Shown here: one piece after another, positions 51,852 to 60,491 of the stretch
Layout: each line of letters starts with the position of its first letter
How positions within the stretch are numbered: the first letter of the stretch is position 1
Source of the DNA: an uncultured Clostridium sp.
GTDB taxonomy: Bacteria; Bacillota; Clostridia; Oscillospirales; Acutalibacteraceae
Length of the DNA stretch: 64,000 nucleotides
NCBI GenBank assembly: GCA_958422185.1
Contig: CATZNW010000006.1
Span: forward strand, 24,950 to 88,949
Direction: 5' to 3'
The notes under the pieces: model-generated
What the model was told of the DNA's origin: nothing
Seen by the model: the letters and a program-made list of their open reading frames with translations, nothing else
Database searches by the model: none
Translations under genes and position numbers: made by a program

Positions 51852-52370
51852 GTGAAGCTGATTAAACAAATAACAGATTATGATATAATAGGGACTACGG
51901 AACTTTCCAATGCAAAACCGCGCCTGACTGCAAGGGCAATACTTAAAAACAAAGAGGATAGGTATGCACTGGTCTATTCTGAAGATTTTGGTCTTTATTC
52001 TTTTCCCGGCGGCGGGATCAAAGAAAAGGAGAGTGTGCTCTCTGCCCTGAAACGCGAGATCACAGAAGAAACGGGATGTTCCTGTGACAGCATAGATGAT
52101 TTGGGCGTTATTGAGGAAAACAGAGCGCATTGCGATTATACACAGATTTCATATTATTTTGTTGTTACAACAAACAGTATGCTTCTGGCCCCGTCATTTA
52201 CAAGCGATGAGCGAAAAAACAAAACGACTGTCGGCTGGCACACACTTGAGGAAACGGTAAAGCTGATAACCCGTTCCGGGTTCGATACCCCTCAAAAAAA
52301 TTTTTTGCGGGCAAGGGATGAGGCGGCGCTTAATGAATATTTAAAAAGCATATACACGGCAGCTGACTGA
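51852..52370 (+). CDS. NUDIX hydrolase
   Basis: A 172-residue Nudix protein. The complete Nudix box is seen: GGGIKEKESVLSALKREITEETG, fitting GX5EX7REUXEEXGU with the metal-binding glutamates. It hydrolyses a nucleoside diphosphate linked to another group; the substrate is unknown. It starts at a GTG with TGAGG 3-4 nt upstream. Downstream lies a candidate small ORF and then a LysR regulator. Confidence 0.88.
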   Translation: MKLIKQITDYDIIGTTELSNAKPRLTARAILKNKEDRYALVYSEDFGLYSFPGGGIKEKESVLSALKREITEETGCSCDSIDDLGVIEENRAHCDYTQISYYFVVTTNSMLLAPSFTSDERKNKTTVGWHTLEETVKLITRSGFDTPQKNFLRARDEAALNEYLKSIYTAAD

Positions 52371-52406
52371 AAAAGTCCGCAGCTGTGTGCTGTCGGGAGG
52401 GTAAGG

Positions 52407-52559
52407 ATGGAAAGTTCCCTTGATAAAAACGATTTTTATAATGGAAATCGGTGCGGCATGAAATTCGCTTGCTTATGCAAGCCCGGCTCCCGCCGCAAGC
52501 AGCGGCGCGGTCCGTTTAAATCAATAAAGAACAGGAGCGGAGTGGACAAATGCTGTTGA
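52407..52559 (+). CDS. Putative 50-residue basic, Cys-containing peptide
   Basis: A small ORF between the NUDIX and LysR genes. GGGAGG lies 6 nt before its ATG, and its stop overlaps the LysR start codon by 10 nt, an arrangement that would couple the two. The product is rich in Arg/Lys and has five Cys (NRCGMKFACLCKPGS, ending DKCC). No family is recognised. It could also be a non-coding leader of the LysR gene; no conservation data are available here. Confidence 0.35.
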   Translation: MESSLDKNDFYNGNRCGMKFACLCKPGSRRKQRRGPFKSIKNRSGVDKCC

Positions 52560-53446
52560 GACAGATGAAGTATTTTGTTGCCGTGGCGGAATGCGGCAGC
52601 TTTACAAAAGCGGCGGAGAACTGCTATATATCGCAATCGGCAATATCCCAGCAGGTACAGGCGCTCGAAAACGAGCTGGGAGTAAAACTTATAGAAAGAC
52701 GCAACCGCAGCTTGGCTCTGACTGCGGCCGGGGAATACCTTTTAAAAAGGGCGCGGATCTTGCTCGCAGATGCAAATGAGATATGCCGTGAAACGGTCAG
52801 AATAGCTAACGGGGGAGCCGCCGAACTTAAGATCGGTTATCTGAATAATTACAGCGGCACGGAGCTTAACCTGGCAATGGCTCGCTTTTGCGGGCGGTAC
52901 CCGGAAATATCAATAAGCATAGTCAGCTCAACGCACGAAGGGCTTTATGCAATGCTTAAAACAGGTCGGATAGATCTGGCGATCAGCGATCAGCGCCGTG
53001 CCTTTTCCGATGATTATGTGAATATAGTTCTTGCAAAATGCGGGCTGTTTGCAGAAATATCTGCAAATAACAGTTTGAGCGGCCGCGATTTTCTTGAGCT
53101 TTCGGATCTAAAAAGTATTCCCTGCATCCTGATCTCTTCCGCCGAGCATCAGAGAGCGGAACAGGATTATTATGAAAATACACTCGGATTTTCCGGAGAG
53201 TTCCTGTTTGCGGAAAATCTGGAGCAGGCGAGGCTGCTTGTTGCAGACTCCCGCGGGTTTCTGCCAATAGAAAACGCCGGCACTCTTCCTGCGTGCGGTG
53301 AATCGGTTAAAAGATTGCCTGTGTTCAGCGGAGAAAACCGGATCATGCGTAATTACTGCATTTTCTGGCAGAAATCACGCGGCGGGTACTATGTTGAGGA
53401 GTTTGCAAATATCCTGCGTGATCTTTTGAGCGGCAAGGGCGAATAG
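52550..53446 (+). CDS. LysR-type transcriptional regulator
   Basis: A 298-residue LysR regulator. The N-terminal winged HTH (MKYFVAVAECGSFTKAAENCYISQSAISQQVQALENELGVKLIER) is textbook, and the remaining 200 residues form the periplasmic-binding-protein-like effector domain. GGAG lies upstream of the ATG. The oxidoreductase cluster that follows on the same strand is a likely target, since a palindrome with LysR-box geometry sits in its promoter. The effector is unknown. Confidence 0.9.
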   Translation: MLLRQMKYFVAVAECGSFTKAAENCYISQSAISQQVQALENELGVKLIERRNRSLALTAAGEYLLKRARILLADANEICRETVRIANGGAAELKIGYLNNYSGTELNLAMARFCGRYPEISISIVSSTHEGLYAMLKTGRIDLAISDQRRAFSDDYVNIVLAKCGLFAEISANNSLSGRDFLELSDLKSIPCILISSAEHQRAEQDYYENTLGFSGEFLFAENLEQARLLVADSRGFLPIENAGTLPACGESVKRLPVFSGENRIMRNYCIFWQKSRGGYYVEEFANILRDLLSGKGE

Positions 53447-53511
53447 CCCCAAAAGCGCTCATTTTACGTTTTGTCCCCGGTTTTATAAATATACTGAATA
53501 GATGAACGGAT

Positions 53512-53536
53512 GAGCCGGTTTGATCCGGCTCTTTTT
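53512..53536 (+). terminator. Terminator after LysR gene
   Basis: GAGCCGG, loop TTTGAT, CCGGCTC, then five T. Confidence 0.85.
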
Positions 53537-53575
53537 CATATAAGTAAAACTTATTAAATTGATTGGAAACCGGAA

Positions 53576-53603
53576 TTGCTTATTTCTGCAAATAAGGTAA
53601 AAT
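53576..53603 (+). promoter_or_regulatory. Promoter with 18-bp palindrome before aldo/keto reductase
   Basis: TTGCTT (53576-53581), 16-bp spacer, TAAAAT (53598-53603). A perfect palindrome CTTATTT CTGC AAATAAG (53579-53596) overlaps the -35 and fills the spacer; it fits the T-N11-A form of LysR operators. Confidence 0.6.
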
Positions 53604-53658
53604 AGATTTGTAAAAGGTTTGCGCAAATGCTTTTAGATCTATAAAAGGGGGAGCGGTC

Positions 53659-54636
53659 ATGGAATATCGAAAGATAGGCAGCTTAAAGGTATCGTCCGTG
53701 GGAATGGGCTGTATGGGCCTGAGCCACGCAAGCGGCGCGCCGCTTGAAAAGAAACAGGCAGTCCGTGTGATTTCCGCTGCACATGATATGGGATATAATT
53801 TCTTTGATACGGCGGAATGCTACACGGGCATGTATGAGGACGGCAGTATGTCGTATAATGAAGAACTCGTTGGAGCAGCGCTGAAACAAGTTCGTTCAGA
53901 GGTTGTGATCGCAACAAAATTCGGAGTAAAACATGCGCGTGACCGTCTGATACTGGACAGCCGCCCCGAAACGATCCGCAGATCTGTTGAGGGCAGCCTT
54001 AGGCGTCTTGGTACGGATTATATCGACCTGTATTATCAGCATAGGATAGATCCGAATGTAGAGCCGGAAGAGGTGGCCGAGGTAATGGCGCAGCTTATGA
54101 AAGAGGGAAAGATACGCGAATGGGGAATTTCGGAGGCAACGGAGGATTATTTGCGCCGCGCGGATTCAGTTTGCCGTGTCTCGGCGGTACAGAACCGCTA
54201 CTCCATGATGGCGCGCTGGCATGAATCTCTTTTTCCGTTACTTGAGGAACTCAAAATCGCGCTCGTCGCGTTTTCGCCTATGGCAAACGGATTTTTAACA
54301 AACTGCTATGATCAGAACACAAAGTTTGAGGGCAGCGCTGATTACAGGGGAGATATGCCGCAGTATACAAAAGAGGGGGTGGAGCGTGCCAAAACGCTTA
54401 CGGATATGCTGAACAATCTTGCTAAGCGGAAAAACGCGACCCCGGCTCAAATATCGCTTGCCTGGATGCTCTGCAAAAAGCCGTGGATAATACCGATCCC
54501 CGGCAGCAGGAAACCGGAAAGATTAAAAGAAAATCTCACGTCCGCCGATATAATACTGACCGATCGGGAGATAGCCCAAATAGACGAACTGCTTGATCAT
54601 TCGGATTTTCTTGTTTTCGGCGGTCATAAGTCTTAG
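53659..54636 (+). CDS. Aldo/keto reductase
   Basis: A 325-residue AKR (TIM barrel, NADPH-dependent). Catalytic residues are visible in FFDTAECY (Asp and Tyr), ATKFGVKH (Lys) and YYQHRID (His). The cofactor-phosphate loop IPIPGSRKPERLKENL near the end is conserved. It reduces a carbonyl substrate to an alcohol. It leads a run with an SDR and a second AKR, all preceded by a LysR gene. GGGGGAG lies before the ATG. Confidence 0.93.
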   Translation: MEYRKIGSLKVSSVGMGCMGLSHASGAPLEKKQAVRVISAAHDMGYNFFDTAECYTGMYEDGSMSYNEELVGAALKQVRSEVVIATKFGVKHARDRLILDSRPETIRRSVEGSLRRLGTDYIDLYYQHRIDPNVEPEEVAEVMAQLMKEGKIREWGISEATEDYLRRADSVCRVSAVQNRYSMMARWHESLFPLLEELKIALVAFSPMANGFLTNCYDQNTKFEGSADYRGDMPQYTKEGVERAKTLTDMLNNLAKRKNATPAQISLAWMLCKKPWIIPIPGSRKPERLKENLTSADIILTDREIAQIDELLDHSDFLVFGGHKS

Positions 54637-54701
54637 ATCACAGCGATCCTTACGGGCAGGTTTATTATAAAAAGATATACTTTATTTCGGAGGCAGTTAT
54701 T

Positions 54702-55532
54702 ATGAAAAATGTTATGATCTTAACAGGAGCAGGGCAGATAGGTATGGCGATCGCCCGCAGAATGGGTTATGGAATGAAGATCGTTATAGGAGATAAGAGC
54801 ATCCAAAACGCAACGGCCGTTTCAAAAATCATGAACGGCGCCGGTTTTGATACCGAGCCTTTTGAGATGGATCTTTCTTCACGGGAATCCATCAAAAATA
54901 TGATCGCCAAGGCGCAGGAATACGGCGATATTACAATGCTTGTAAACGCTGCCGGCGTATCACCGAGCCAGGCGCCCGTTGAAGCCATTTTAAAAGTTGA
55001 TCTTTACGGCACTGCGGTTCTGCTTGAGGAAGTCGGAAAAGCAATAAAAGCAGGCGGCGTGGGTGTTACTATCTCCAGCCAGTCCGGTCACCGCATGCCG
55101 GCGTTAACGCCAAAGGAAGACGAGCTTCTTGCCGTGACCCCGGCGGAGGATCTGCTTGACCTTGATATTCTTCAGCCGGAACATATCCGCGACACCCTTC
55201 ATGCTTATCAAATGGCAAAGCGCTGCAATGAAAAAAGAGTTATGTCAGAATCCGTTAAATGGGGCAAAAAAGGCGCGCGCATCAATTCGATCTCACCCGG
55301 GATCATAGTCACTCCGCTTGCCATAGATGAATTTAACGGTCCGCGCGGGGATTTCTATAAAAATAAGTTTGCAAAATGCCCTGCCGGCAGGCCGGGTACG
55401 GCAGATGAAGTGGCAAATGTTGCCGAACTTCTCATGAGTGATAAGGGCGCGTTTATCACAGGCGCGGACTTTCTTATTGACGGAGGCGCAACGGCGTCTT
55501 ATTTCTATGGGCCTTTAAGGCCGTGCGACTGA
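54702..55532 (+). CDS. Short-chain dehydrogenase/reductase
   Basis: A 276-residue SDR with TGAGQIGMAIA for cofactor binding, NAAG in VNAAGVSPSQ, a SSQSGHRMP segment with the catalytic serine, and YQMAKRCN as the YxxxK motif. An insertion of about 35 residues between the Ser and Tyr motifs (DLLDLDILQPEHIRDT) is longer than in classical SDRs and probably shapes the substrate pocket. Typical SDR C-terminal motif FLIDGGATASYFYG is present. The substrate is unknown. Confidence 0.9.
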   Translation: MKNVMILTGAGQIGMAIARRMGYGMKIVIGDKSIQNATAVSKIMNGAGFDTEPFEMDLSSRESIKNMIAKAQEYGDITMLVNAAGVSPSQAPVEAILKVDLYGTAVLLEEVGKAIKAGGVGVTISSQSGHRMPALTPKEDELLAVTPAEDLLDLDILQPEHIRDTLHAYQMAKRCNEKRVMSESVKWGKKGARINSISPGIIVTPLAIDEFNGPRGDFYKNKFAKCPAGRPGTADEVANVAELLMSDKGAFITGADFLIDGGATASYFYGPLRPCD

Positions 55533-55622
55533 TTTTCGGAAAGTAAATCCATAACCCTTCTTTAAAAATAAACACGTTTTTGATATAATATAAATGGTAT
55601 AATATCAGAAGGAGGATTTTAT

Positions 55623-56717
55623 ATGAAAAAATTAGGATTCGGTCTCATGCGTCTGCCTAAAAAAGGCCCGTTCACGGATATTGAGCAGACCAAAAGAATG
55701 GTGGATCTTTTCATAGATTCCGGTTTTACATATTTTGATACGGCCTATGTGTATCTCGGTTCGGAGGCGGCTGCTAAAAAGGCGCTTGTTTCAAGGTATC
55801 CGCGAGATGCATATACGCTTGCAACCAAGCTCAACGTAAATGTTGCCGCCAATAAAAAAGCAGCGGAAAAGCAGCTTGAAACAAGCCTTTCACGCACGGG
55901 CGCGGGTTATTTTGATTATTATCTTCTGCACGCGATAATGGATAATAATTATGCAAAATATGATAAATTCGGTCTGTGGGACTTTGTCTCTCAGCAAAAA
56001 CAAAAAGGCACGCTTAAAAATATCGGCTTTTCTTTTCACGCAGGTCCGGATCTGCTGGATAAGCTTTTGACCGCGCATCCTGAAGTAGATTTCGTTCAGC
56101 TTCAGATAAATTATGCGGACTGGGAAAATCCGTCCGTTCAGTCCCGTGCAAATTATGAGGTGGCAAGGAAACACGGCAAGCAGATCGTGATTATGGAACC
56201 CGTAAAGGGCGGAAATCTGGCGGATCCGCCAAAAGAAGTTGAAAAACTCTTTAAGGATTACGCTCCGAACGCGTCCTGCTCTTCATGGGCAATAAGGTTT
56301 GCTGCTTCGCTACCCGGTGTACTGTCAGTTCTTTCGGGCATGTCAAACACCGCGCAGATGGAGGATAACCTTTCCTATATGCGTGATTTCAAACCGCTAA
56401 ACGAAGACGAGCAAAAGATCATTCAGAAAGCTCAGCGTATTATGGGGAATTCGTCCGCAATACCGTGCACCGCATGTCATTACTGCACGGAAGGCTGCCC
56501 AAAAAATATTCATATTCCGGATATTTTTTCAGCCGCAAATAAGTGGCTTGCAAACGGGCAGATGGAGGCTGCAAAGGAAAGTTATGCCGCTGCGGTAAAC
56601 GGTGCGGGCAAAGCGTCTGACTGCATTAATTGCAAACAGTGCGAGCGTGTCTGTCCGCAGCATATTGCCATAACAGATCATCTGAAAAAGTGCTCGGAAT
56701 TGCTTGAACAGGAATGA
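55623..56717 (+). CDS. Aldo/keto reductase with C-terminal 2x[4Fe-4S] domain
   Basis: A 364-residue fusion. The AKR barrel (about 1-270) has YFDTAYVY, ATKLNV and LLHAIMD as catalytic elements. The C-terminal ferredoxin-like part carries two cysteine motifs, CTACHYCTEGCP and CINCKQCERVCP, for two [4Fe-4S] clusters. This architecture is common in Clostridia and suggests electron exchange with ferredoxin in addition to NAD(P)H. AGAAGGAGG precedes the ATG. Confidence 0.92.
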   Translation: MKKLGFGLMRLPKKGPFTDIEQTKRMVDLFIDSGFTYFDTAYVYLGSEAAAKKALVSRYPRDAYTLATKLNVNVAANKKAAEKQLETSLSRTGAGYFDYYLLHAIMDNNYAKYDKFGLWDFVSQQKQKGTLKNIGFSFHAGPDLLDKLLTAHPEVDFVQLQINYADWENPSVQSRANYEVARKHGKQIVIMEPVKGGNLADPPKEVEKLFKDYAPNASCSSWAIRFAASLPGVLSVLSGMSNTAQMEDNLSYMRDFKPLNEDEQKIIQKAQRIMGNSSAIPCTACHYCTEGCPKNIHIPDIFSAANKWLANGQMEAAKESYAAAVNGAGKASDCINCKQCERVCPQHIAITDHLKKCSELLEQE

Positions 56718-56734
56718 CGTATCTTGGAAAAGAT

Positions 56735-56768
56735 AAACAGCATCGGCTGTATGCCGGTGCTGTTTATT
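56735..56768 (+). terminator. Terminator after AKR-ferredoxin gene
   Basis: AAACAGCATCGGC, loop TGTAT, GCCGGTGCTGTTT, then ATTTA. Confidence 0.8.
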
Positions 56769-56915
56769 TATAATGGCTGCGAAAAATGATATAGCCTTCT
56801 TTCGGCATAGCGCATGATATTCCGCCGGAGGGAACAACGCGCACAGACTGCGGTTTATTTCTGTGCGGTCGCACCGGTGCTTTGCACACGGAGCGGTGAA
56901 AGCTTTATGATCCGG

Positions 56916-57545
56916 TCAATATGTAAGCTTTTCATACAGGGCAAGATACCGGTTTCTTAAAGTGCTTACCGCTACCGCAAGCTCTTCTTTTCTTTTTCCT
57001 GCACTTAGCTTTGTTATTGCTTTTACCTGTTTCGCATTGATTTCTTTAAGAACATAATATTTTAATAATGCCTGATGTTTTATTGTGAGTGAACGGAATG
57101 CCGTCCAGATGCAAATATTCCTTTCTTTTATGATAACAGCGTTTTCGGGATTTGATGTACACCGAATCGTATGAGATGCGCTGTAAATACTGAATGCGTA
57201 CTTATTATACATCGTATATTTATGATAACGCTTAAGCAGTATGTATCTTGTAAAGCCGCATGCCCATGTTGAAAATTTGCTTTTTCCCATATATGTGTTG
57301 AGCTTTGCAAAACATCTGGTAAAGGTTTCATCGGCAACATCGGCAACCTGGTCTTCAGATATATGCCACTTTGCATGTATACGCCTTGTATAGCAATAAA
57401 CAATAGGATAAGTCTTGCGGTAAAGGATATCCCAGATATGTGTGTTCCCGTCTAAAATACTCTGAACCAGAAGGTAATCGCAGTACCATTGCGGCTTTTG
57501 ACCTCCGCGGATCTCTGCTTGTTTTTCCGGTGGTGTTTTGCTCAT
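56916..57545 (-). CDS. ECF-like RNA polymerase sigma factor, orphan
   Basis: A 209-residue sigma-70-family protein of ECF size. Region 2 is visible in YRKTYPIVYCYTRRIH through DVADETFTRCFAKLNTYMGKSKFSTWACGFTRYILLKRY, the core-binding and -10-recognition helices. Region 4 is weaker (AFRSLTIKHQALLKYYVLKEINAKQVKAI). There is no anti-sigma gene beside it, which is uncommon for ECF factors. An AT-rich, gene-free stretch of about 240 bp lies upstream. The regulon is unknown. Confidence 0.75.
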   Translation of the reverse strand: MSKTPPEKQAEIRGGQKPQWYCDYLLVQSILDGNTHIWDILYRKTYPIVYCYTRRIHAKWHISEDQVADVADETFTRCFAKLNTYMGKSKFSTWACGFTRYILLKRYHKYTMYNKYAFSIYSASHTIRCTSNPENAVIIKERNICIWTAFRSLTIKHQALLKYYVLKEINAKQVKAITKLSAGKRKEELAVAVSTLRNRYLALYEKLTY

Positions 57546-57734
57546 TTGTAAGCACGCCCTTATATTCTGTAATTATAACCGATTTTGTGCCGCCAAATTG
57601 AATATAAACGGCAAAATATTTAATATTTCGTTATATTTTGCATTATAACATATTCAAAAATAATAAAAAATATATATTTTAATAAAATATAAAAATTATA
57701 GCTAAATACAAATAAAATTTAATATATAAAGCTC

Positions 57735-57765
57735 TTGCTTGTTACGCGGCGTAATGAAATATAAT
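57735..57765 (+). promoter_or_regulatory. MerR-type promoter with perfect palindrome
   Basis: TTGCTT (57735-57740), 19-bp spacer, TATAAT (57760-57765). The perfect palindrome TTACGC G GCGTAA (57742-57754) lies inside the spacer, so the MerR protein encoded downstream most likely activates its own operon here. Confidence 0.75.
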
Positions 57766-57785
57766 GTAGGTAAGGAGGGATCGGT

Positions 57786-58589
57786 TTGGCAAAATACAAG
57801 GCAATACCGGATGGGTATATGACAGTGGGGGAAGCGGCAAAAAAGATGGGAGTTACCGTGAGGACCCTGCAGTATTATGACCGTACAGGCGTTTTGGCTC
57901 CGTCCGCTGAAAGTGAAGGCGGCCGCAGGCTTTATTCTGATAAGGATCTTATAAAACTGCATCAGATCCTGTCTTTAAAATCTCTGGGCTTTTCGCTTGA
58001 AGATATAAAGAGCAGGCTCGTTTCACTCGATACGCCGCAGCAGGTTGCAGATGTTCTTTCCGAACAGGCACGGGAAATCGGAAAAAGAATAGATCAGCTC
58101 AGCGAATCGCTCAACGAAATCACGCTGCTTCGCAAAGAAGTTTTACAGATGCATTCAGTGGATTTCAAAAAATACGCGGATATCATTGTCAATCTGCGTA
58201 TGAAAAACGATTATTATTTTTTAATAAAAAAGTTTGACGAAGGGATGCTGGATCATATCCGCACCCGCTTTGATAAGAAAAGCGGACTGGACTTTATTAA
58301 CAGATTTAACAGGATCAGCGACGAGATACTTGAACTCAGGCAGAATCATGTGCCGCCCGGAAGCAAGCAATGTCAGGAACTTACCGAAAGGTACTGGAAC
58401 CTGATCACGGAATTTACGGGCGGCGATATGAGTATGTTGCCGAAGCTTATAGAGTTCGGAAATTTCAAAAACGTTTCAAACGATTGGGAGAACAAACAGA
58501 AAATGATAGGCGAATATATTGGAACCGCGCTGGAGATTTATTTTTCACGGCTGGGGAAAGATCCGTTTGGGGAGGCAGCAGATGAGTAA
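57786..58589 (+). CDS. MerR family regulator with TipAS-like C-terminus
   Basis: A 267-residue MerR activator. The N-terminal HTH (YMTVGEAAKKMGVTVRTLQYYDRTGVLAPSAESEGGRRLYS) is followed by a long dimer helix (about 70-125) and a C-terminal helical domain of about 140 residues. That domain resembles TipAS-type drug-binding domains of multidrug regulators. The start is a TTG with AGGAGG 7 nt upstream, so TTG is well supported. Its end overlaps the ABC ATPase gene by 8 nt, indicating a drug-responsive MerR-ABC exporter operon. Confidence 0.88.
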   Translation: MAKYKAIPDGYMTVGEAAKKMGVTVRTLQYYDRTGVLAPSAESEGGRRLYSDKDLIKLHQILSLKSLGFSLEDIKSRLVSLDTPQQVADVLSEQAREIGKRIDQLSESLNEITLLRKEVLQMHSVDFKKYADIIVNLRMKNDYYFLIKKFDEGMLDHIRTRFDKKSGLDFINRFNRISDEILELRQNHVPPGSKQCQELTERYWNLITEFTGGDMSMLPKLIEFGNFKNVSNDWENKQKMIGEYIGTALEIYFSRLGKDPFGEAADE

Positions 58590-59397
58590 TGCGATTGAGG
58601 TGCGCGGCCTGCGCAAAAGCTACGGTTCGCGTGAAGTGCTGCGGGGGCTTGACTTCAGCATAAAACAAGGAGAGATATTTGCCATTCTAGGAGCAAACGG
58701 GGCGGGTAAAACCACTGCCCTCGAATGTATGGAGGGCTTGAGAAGATATGACGGCGGAAGTATTGCGGTCAACGGCAGAATCGGTATCCAGCTTCAGTCT
58801 TCCGCACTGCCAGAGCATATCAAGCCTTCGGAGGCAATCAGATTGTTTGAAAAGTGGAATCATACCGTAATACGCCGCGAAATCCTGGATTCGCTGGAAA
58901 TTAATGATTTTGTGTCAACACAATATAAGAATCTCTCAACCGGGCAGAAACGGCGGCTCCATATTGCGCTTGCGCTTACCTGCGATCCTGATATTGTATT
59001 TCTTGACGAACCTACTGCCGGGCTTGATGTGGAGGGAAGACTTTCCCTTCATAAAGAGATAAGAGATCTGCGCGAACACGGAAAAACCGTTGTTCTTGCA
59101 AGCCACGATATGGCGGAGGTTGAATCTCTTTGCAGCCGGATAGCTGTCTTAAATGCCGGACGGATCGTATTTTGCGGTACGCCGTCTGAACTTACGGATA
59201 AAACGGGAAAAAAGTACTCCGTTTCCGTCAAAACTTCAAACGGTGAAAAAAGCTTTGAAACGGATAACATTTCGGACTCCCTTTTGAAATTGCTTTCGGA
59301 TCTGAAGCAGAGCGGTACGGAAATATATGATATTAAGATCGACAGAGGTACGCTTGAACAACATTTTATGGAGATAGCCGGGAGGGTGAAAAAATGA
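58582..59397 (+). CDS. ABC exporter ATPase (CcmA/drug type)
   Basis: A 271-residue ABC ATPase. Walker A is GANGAGKTT, the signature LSTGQKRR and Walker B IVFLDEPTAGLD, followed by the switch histidine in LASHD. The shortened Q-loop region GRIGIQLQSSALPEHIK and a C-terminal extension of about 70 residues are typical of daunorubicin-type exporter ATPases. The ATG at 58582 follows GGGGAGG. It overlaps the MerR gene and, through ATGA, the permease gene. Confidence 0.92.
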   Translation: MSNAIEVRGLRKSYGSREVLRGLDFSIKQGEIFAILGANGAGKTTALECMEGLRRYDGGSIAVNGRIGIQLQSSALPEHIKPSEAIRLFEKWNHTVIRREILDSLEINDFVSTQYKNLSTGQKRRLHIALALTCDPDIVFLDEPTAGLDVEGRLSLHKEIRDLREHGKTVVLASHDMAEVESLCSRIAVLNAGRIVFCGTPSELTDKTGKKYSVSVKTSNGEKSFETDNISDSLLKLLSDLKQSGTEIYDIKIDRGTLEQHFMEIAGRVKK

Positions 59398-60110
59398 ACG
59401 CATTTTTGTATGGCACCGTTCTTCAGTGGAAGCTTGATATGCGCAGCAGGTCATCGCTTGTTTCTTATTATATCGTTCCGCTTATCTTTTTCGCGCTTAT
59501 GAGCGGTATTTTTACTTCCGTTATGCCTCAGATGAGGGAAACGCTGATCCAGTGCATGATCGTAATGGGTGTCTCCATGGGTTCGTTTGTGGGTCTGCCT
59601 CCAAGCGTTGCGCAAACATACGGTTCCGATGTGAAAAAAGTGTACAGGGCAAACGGTGTTCCGGTGTTCTACGGTATAGCATCTGTATTTGTTTCTGCCT
59701 TTATAAACCTTTTAATTTTGTGCGCAGTTATTATTCTGTGTGCCCCGGCGGCGTTTGGCGCGGCGCTGCCGGAAAACATGCTTCTTTTCTTTGCGGGCCT
59801 TACGGTCTTTATTATTTCTTCGCTTTCGGTCGGCTGCGTTCTCGGCACCGTGATCAAAAATCAGTCCAAAATAACAATGATCGCACAGCTCGTTTTTCTT
59901 CCGTCCATCATGCTTTCAGGCATTATGTTTCCGGCAGATCTTTTACCGGAGGCACTGGAGATCGCCGGCGCGGTCTTTCCTGCATACTGGGGATACCGCC
60001 TTATGCTGGACGGCGGATTTGATATCAGCCATCTCTGGTACCCTGTTGCGGCTGCGATTGCCTGTATATCCGTTTGTGCTCTGGTATTAAAAAGAACAGA
60101 CTCTGATTAA
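59394..60110 (+). CDS. ABC-2 type exporter permease
   Basis: A 238-residue membrane protein with six hydrophobic segments, of the ABC-2 (DrrB/YadH-like) family. IIVPLIFFALMSGIF-type first helix, a VYRANGVPVFYGI amphipathic segment and FLPSIMLSGIMFPADLLPEAL before helix 5 are typical. It starts 4 nt inside the ATPase gene (ATGA). With that ATPase it probably exports a drug or lipid-like compound sensed by the MerR protein. Confidence 0.9.
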   Translation: MNAFLYGTVLQWKLDMRSRSSLVSYYIVPLIFFALMSGIFTSVMPQMRETLIQCMIVMGVSMGSFVGLPPSVAQTYGSDVKKVYRANGVPVFYGIASVFVSAFINLLILCAVIILCAPAAFGAALPENMLLFFAGLTVFIISSLSVGCVLGTVIKNQSKITMIAQLVFLPSIMLSGIMFPADLLPEALEIAGAVFPAYWGYRLMLDGGFDISHLWYPVAAAIACISVCALVLKRTDSD

Positions 60111-60491
60111 AACGGATGAAAGCGGATATCCTTTCCGGATAATCGGACGCATACAGCCGTTAAAATGAACCGCAGGAAGATCATACGACTCCTTTATCAT
60201 GTTCTTTATAACAGATATTCGTAAAAACTATAACAAGCAATGCAAAACAGGTATTTGCAACAGAGCTTTACGGATGATAAACTAAAAGTGGATATGGTAG
60301 CATCACAATTTTAATGAAACCGGGTGCACAGAAGATCTCTTTATTCGCCCTTGCTGAAACAGATCTTTGCGTGCCCCGCGGCTGTACGGCAGCGCCGATA
60401 TATGCCGCTGCCTTGCAAATCAGTGAGTTGACCTTACGCGATAATGCGGATGAAGATCCGGTTATTATAAATTATCAAAGGAGTAAAAATT
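60111..60491 (+). other. 381-bp gene-free spacer
   Basis: No gene is supported here. A weak hairpin GGCAGCG/CGCTGCC lies at about 60390-60415, and TTGACC at 60428-60433 has no matching -10. An overlapping frame at 60314-60595 starts without a ribosome binding site and runs into the flavodoxin gene in another frame. Confidence 0.6.
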
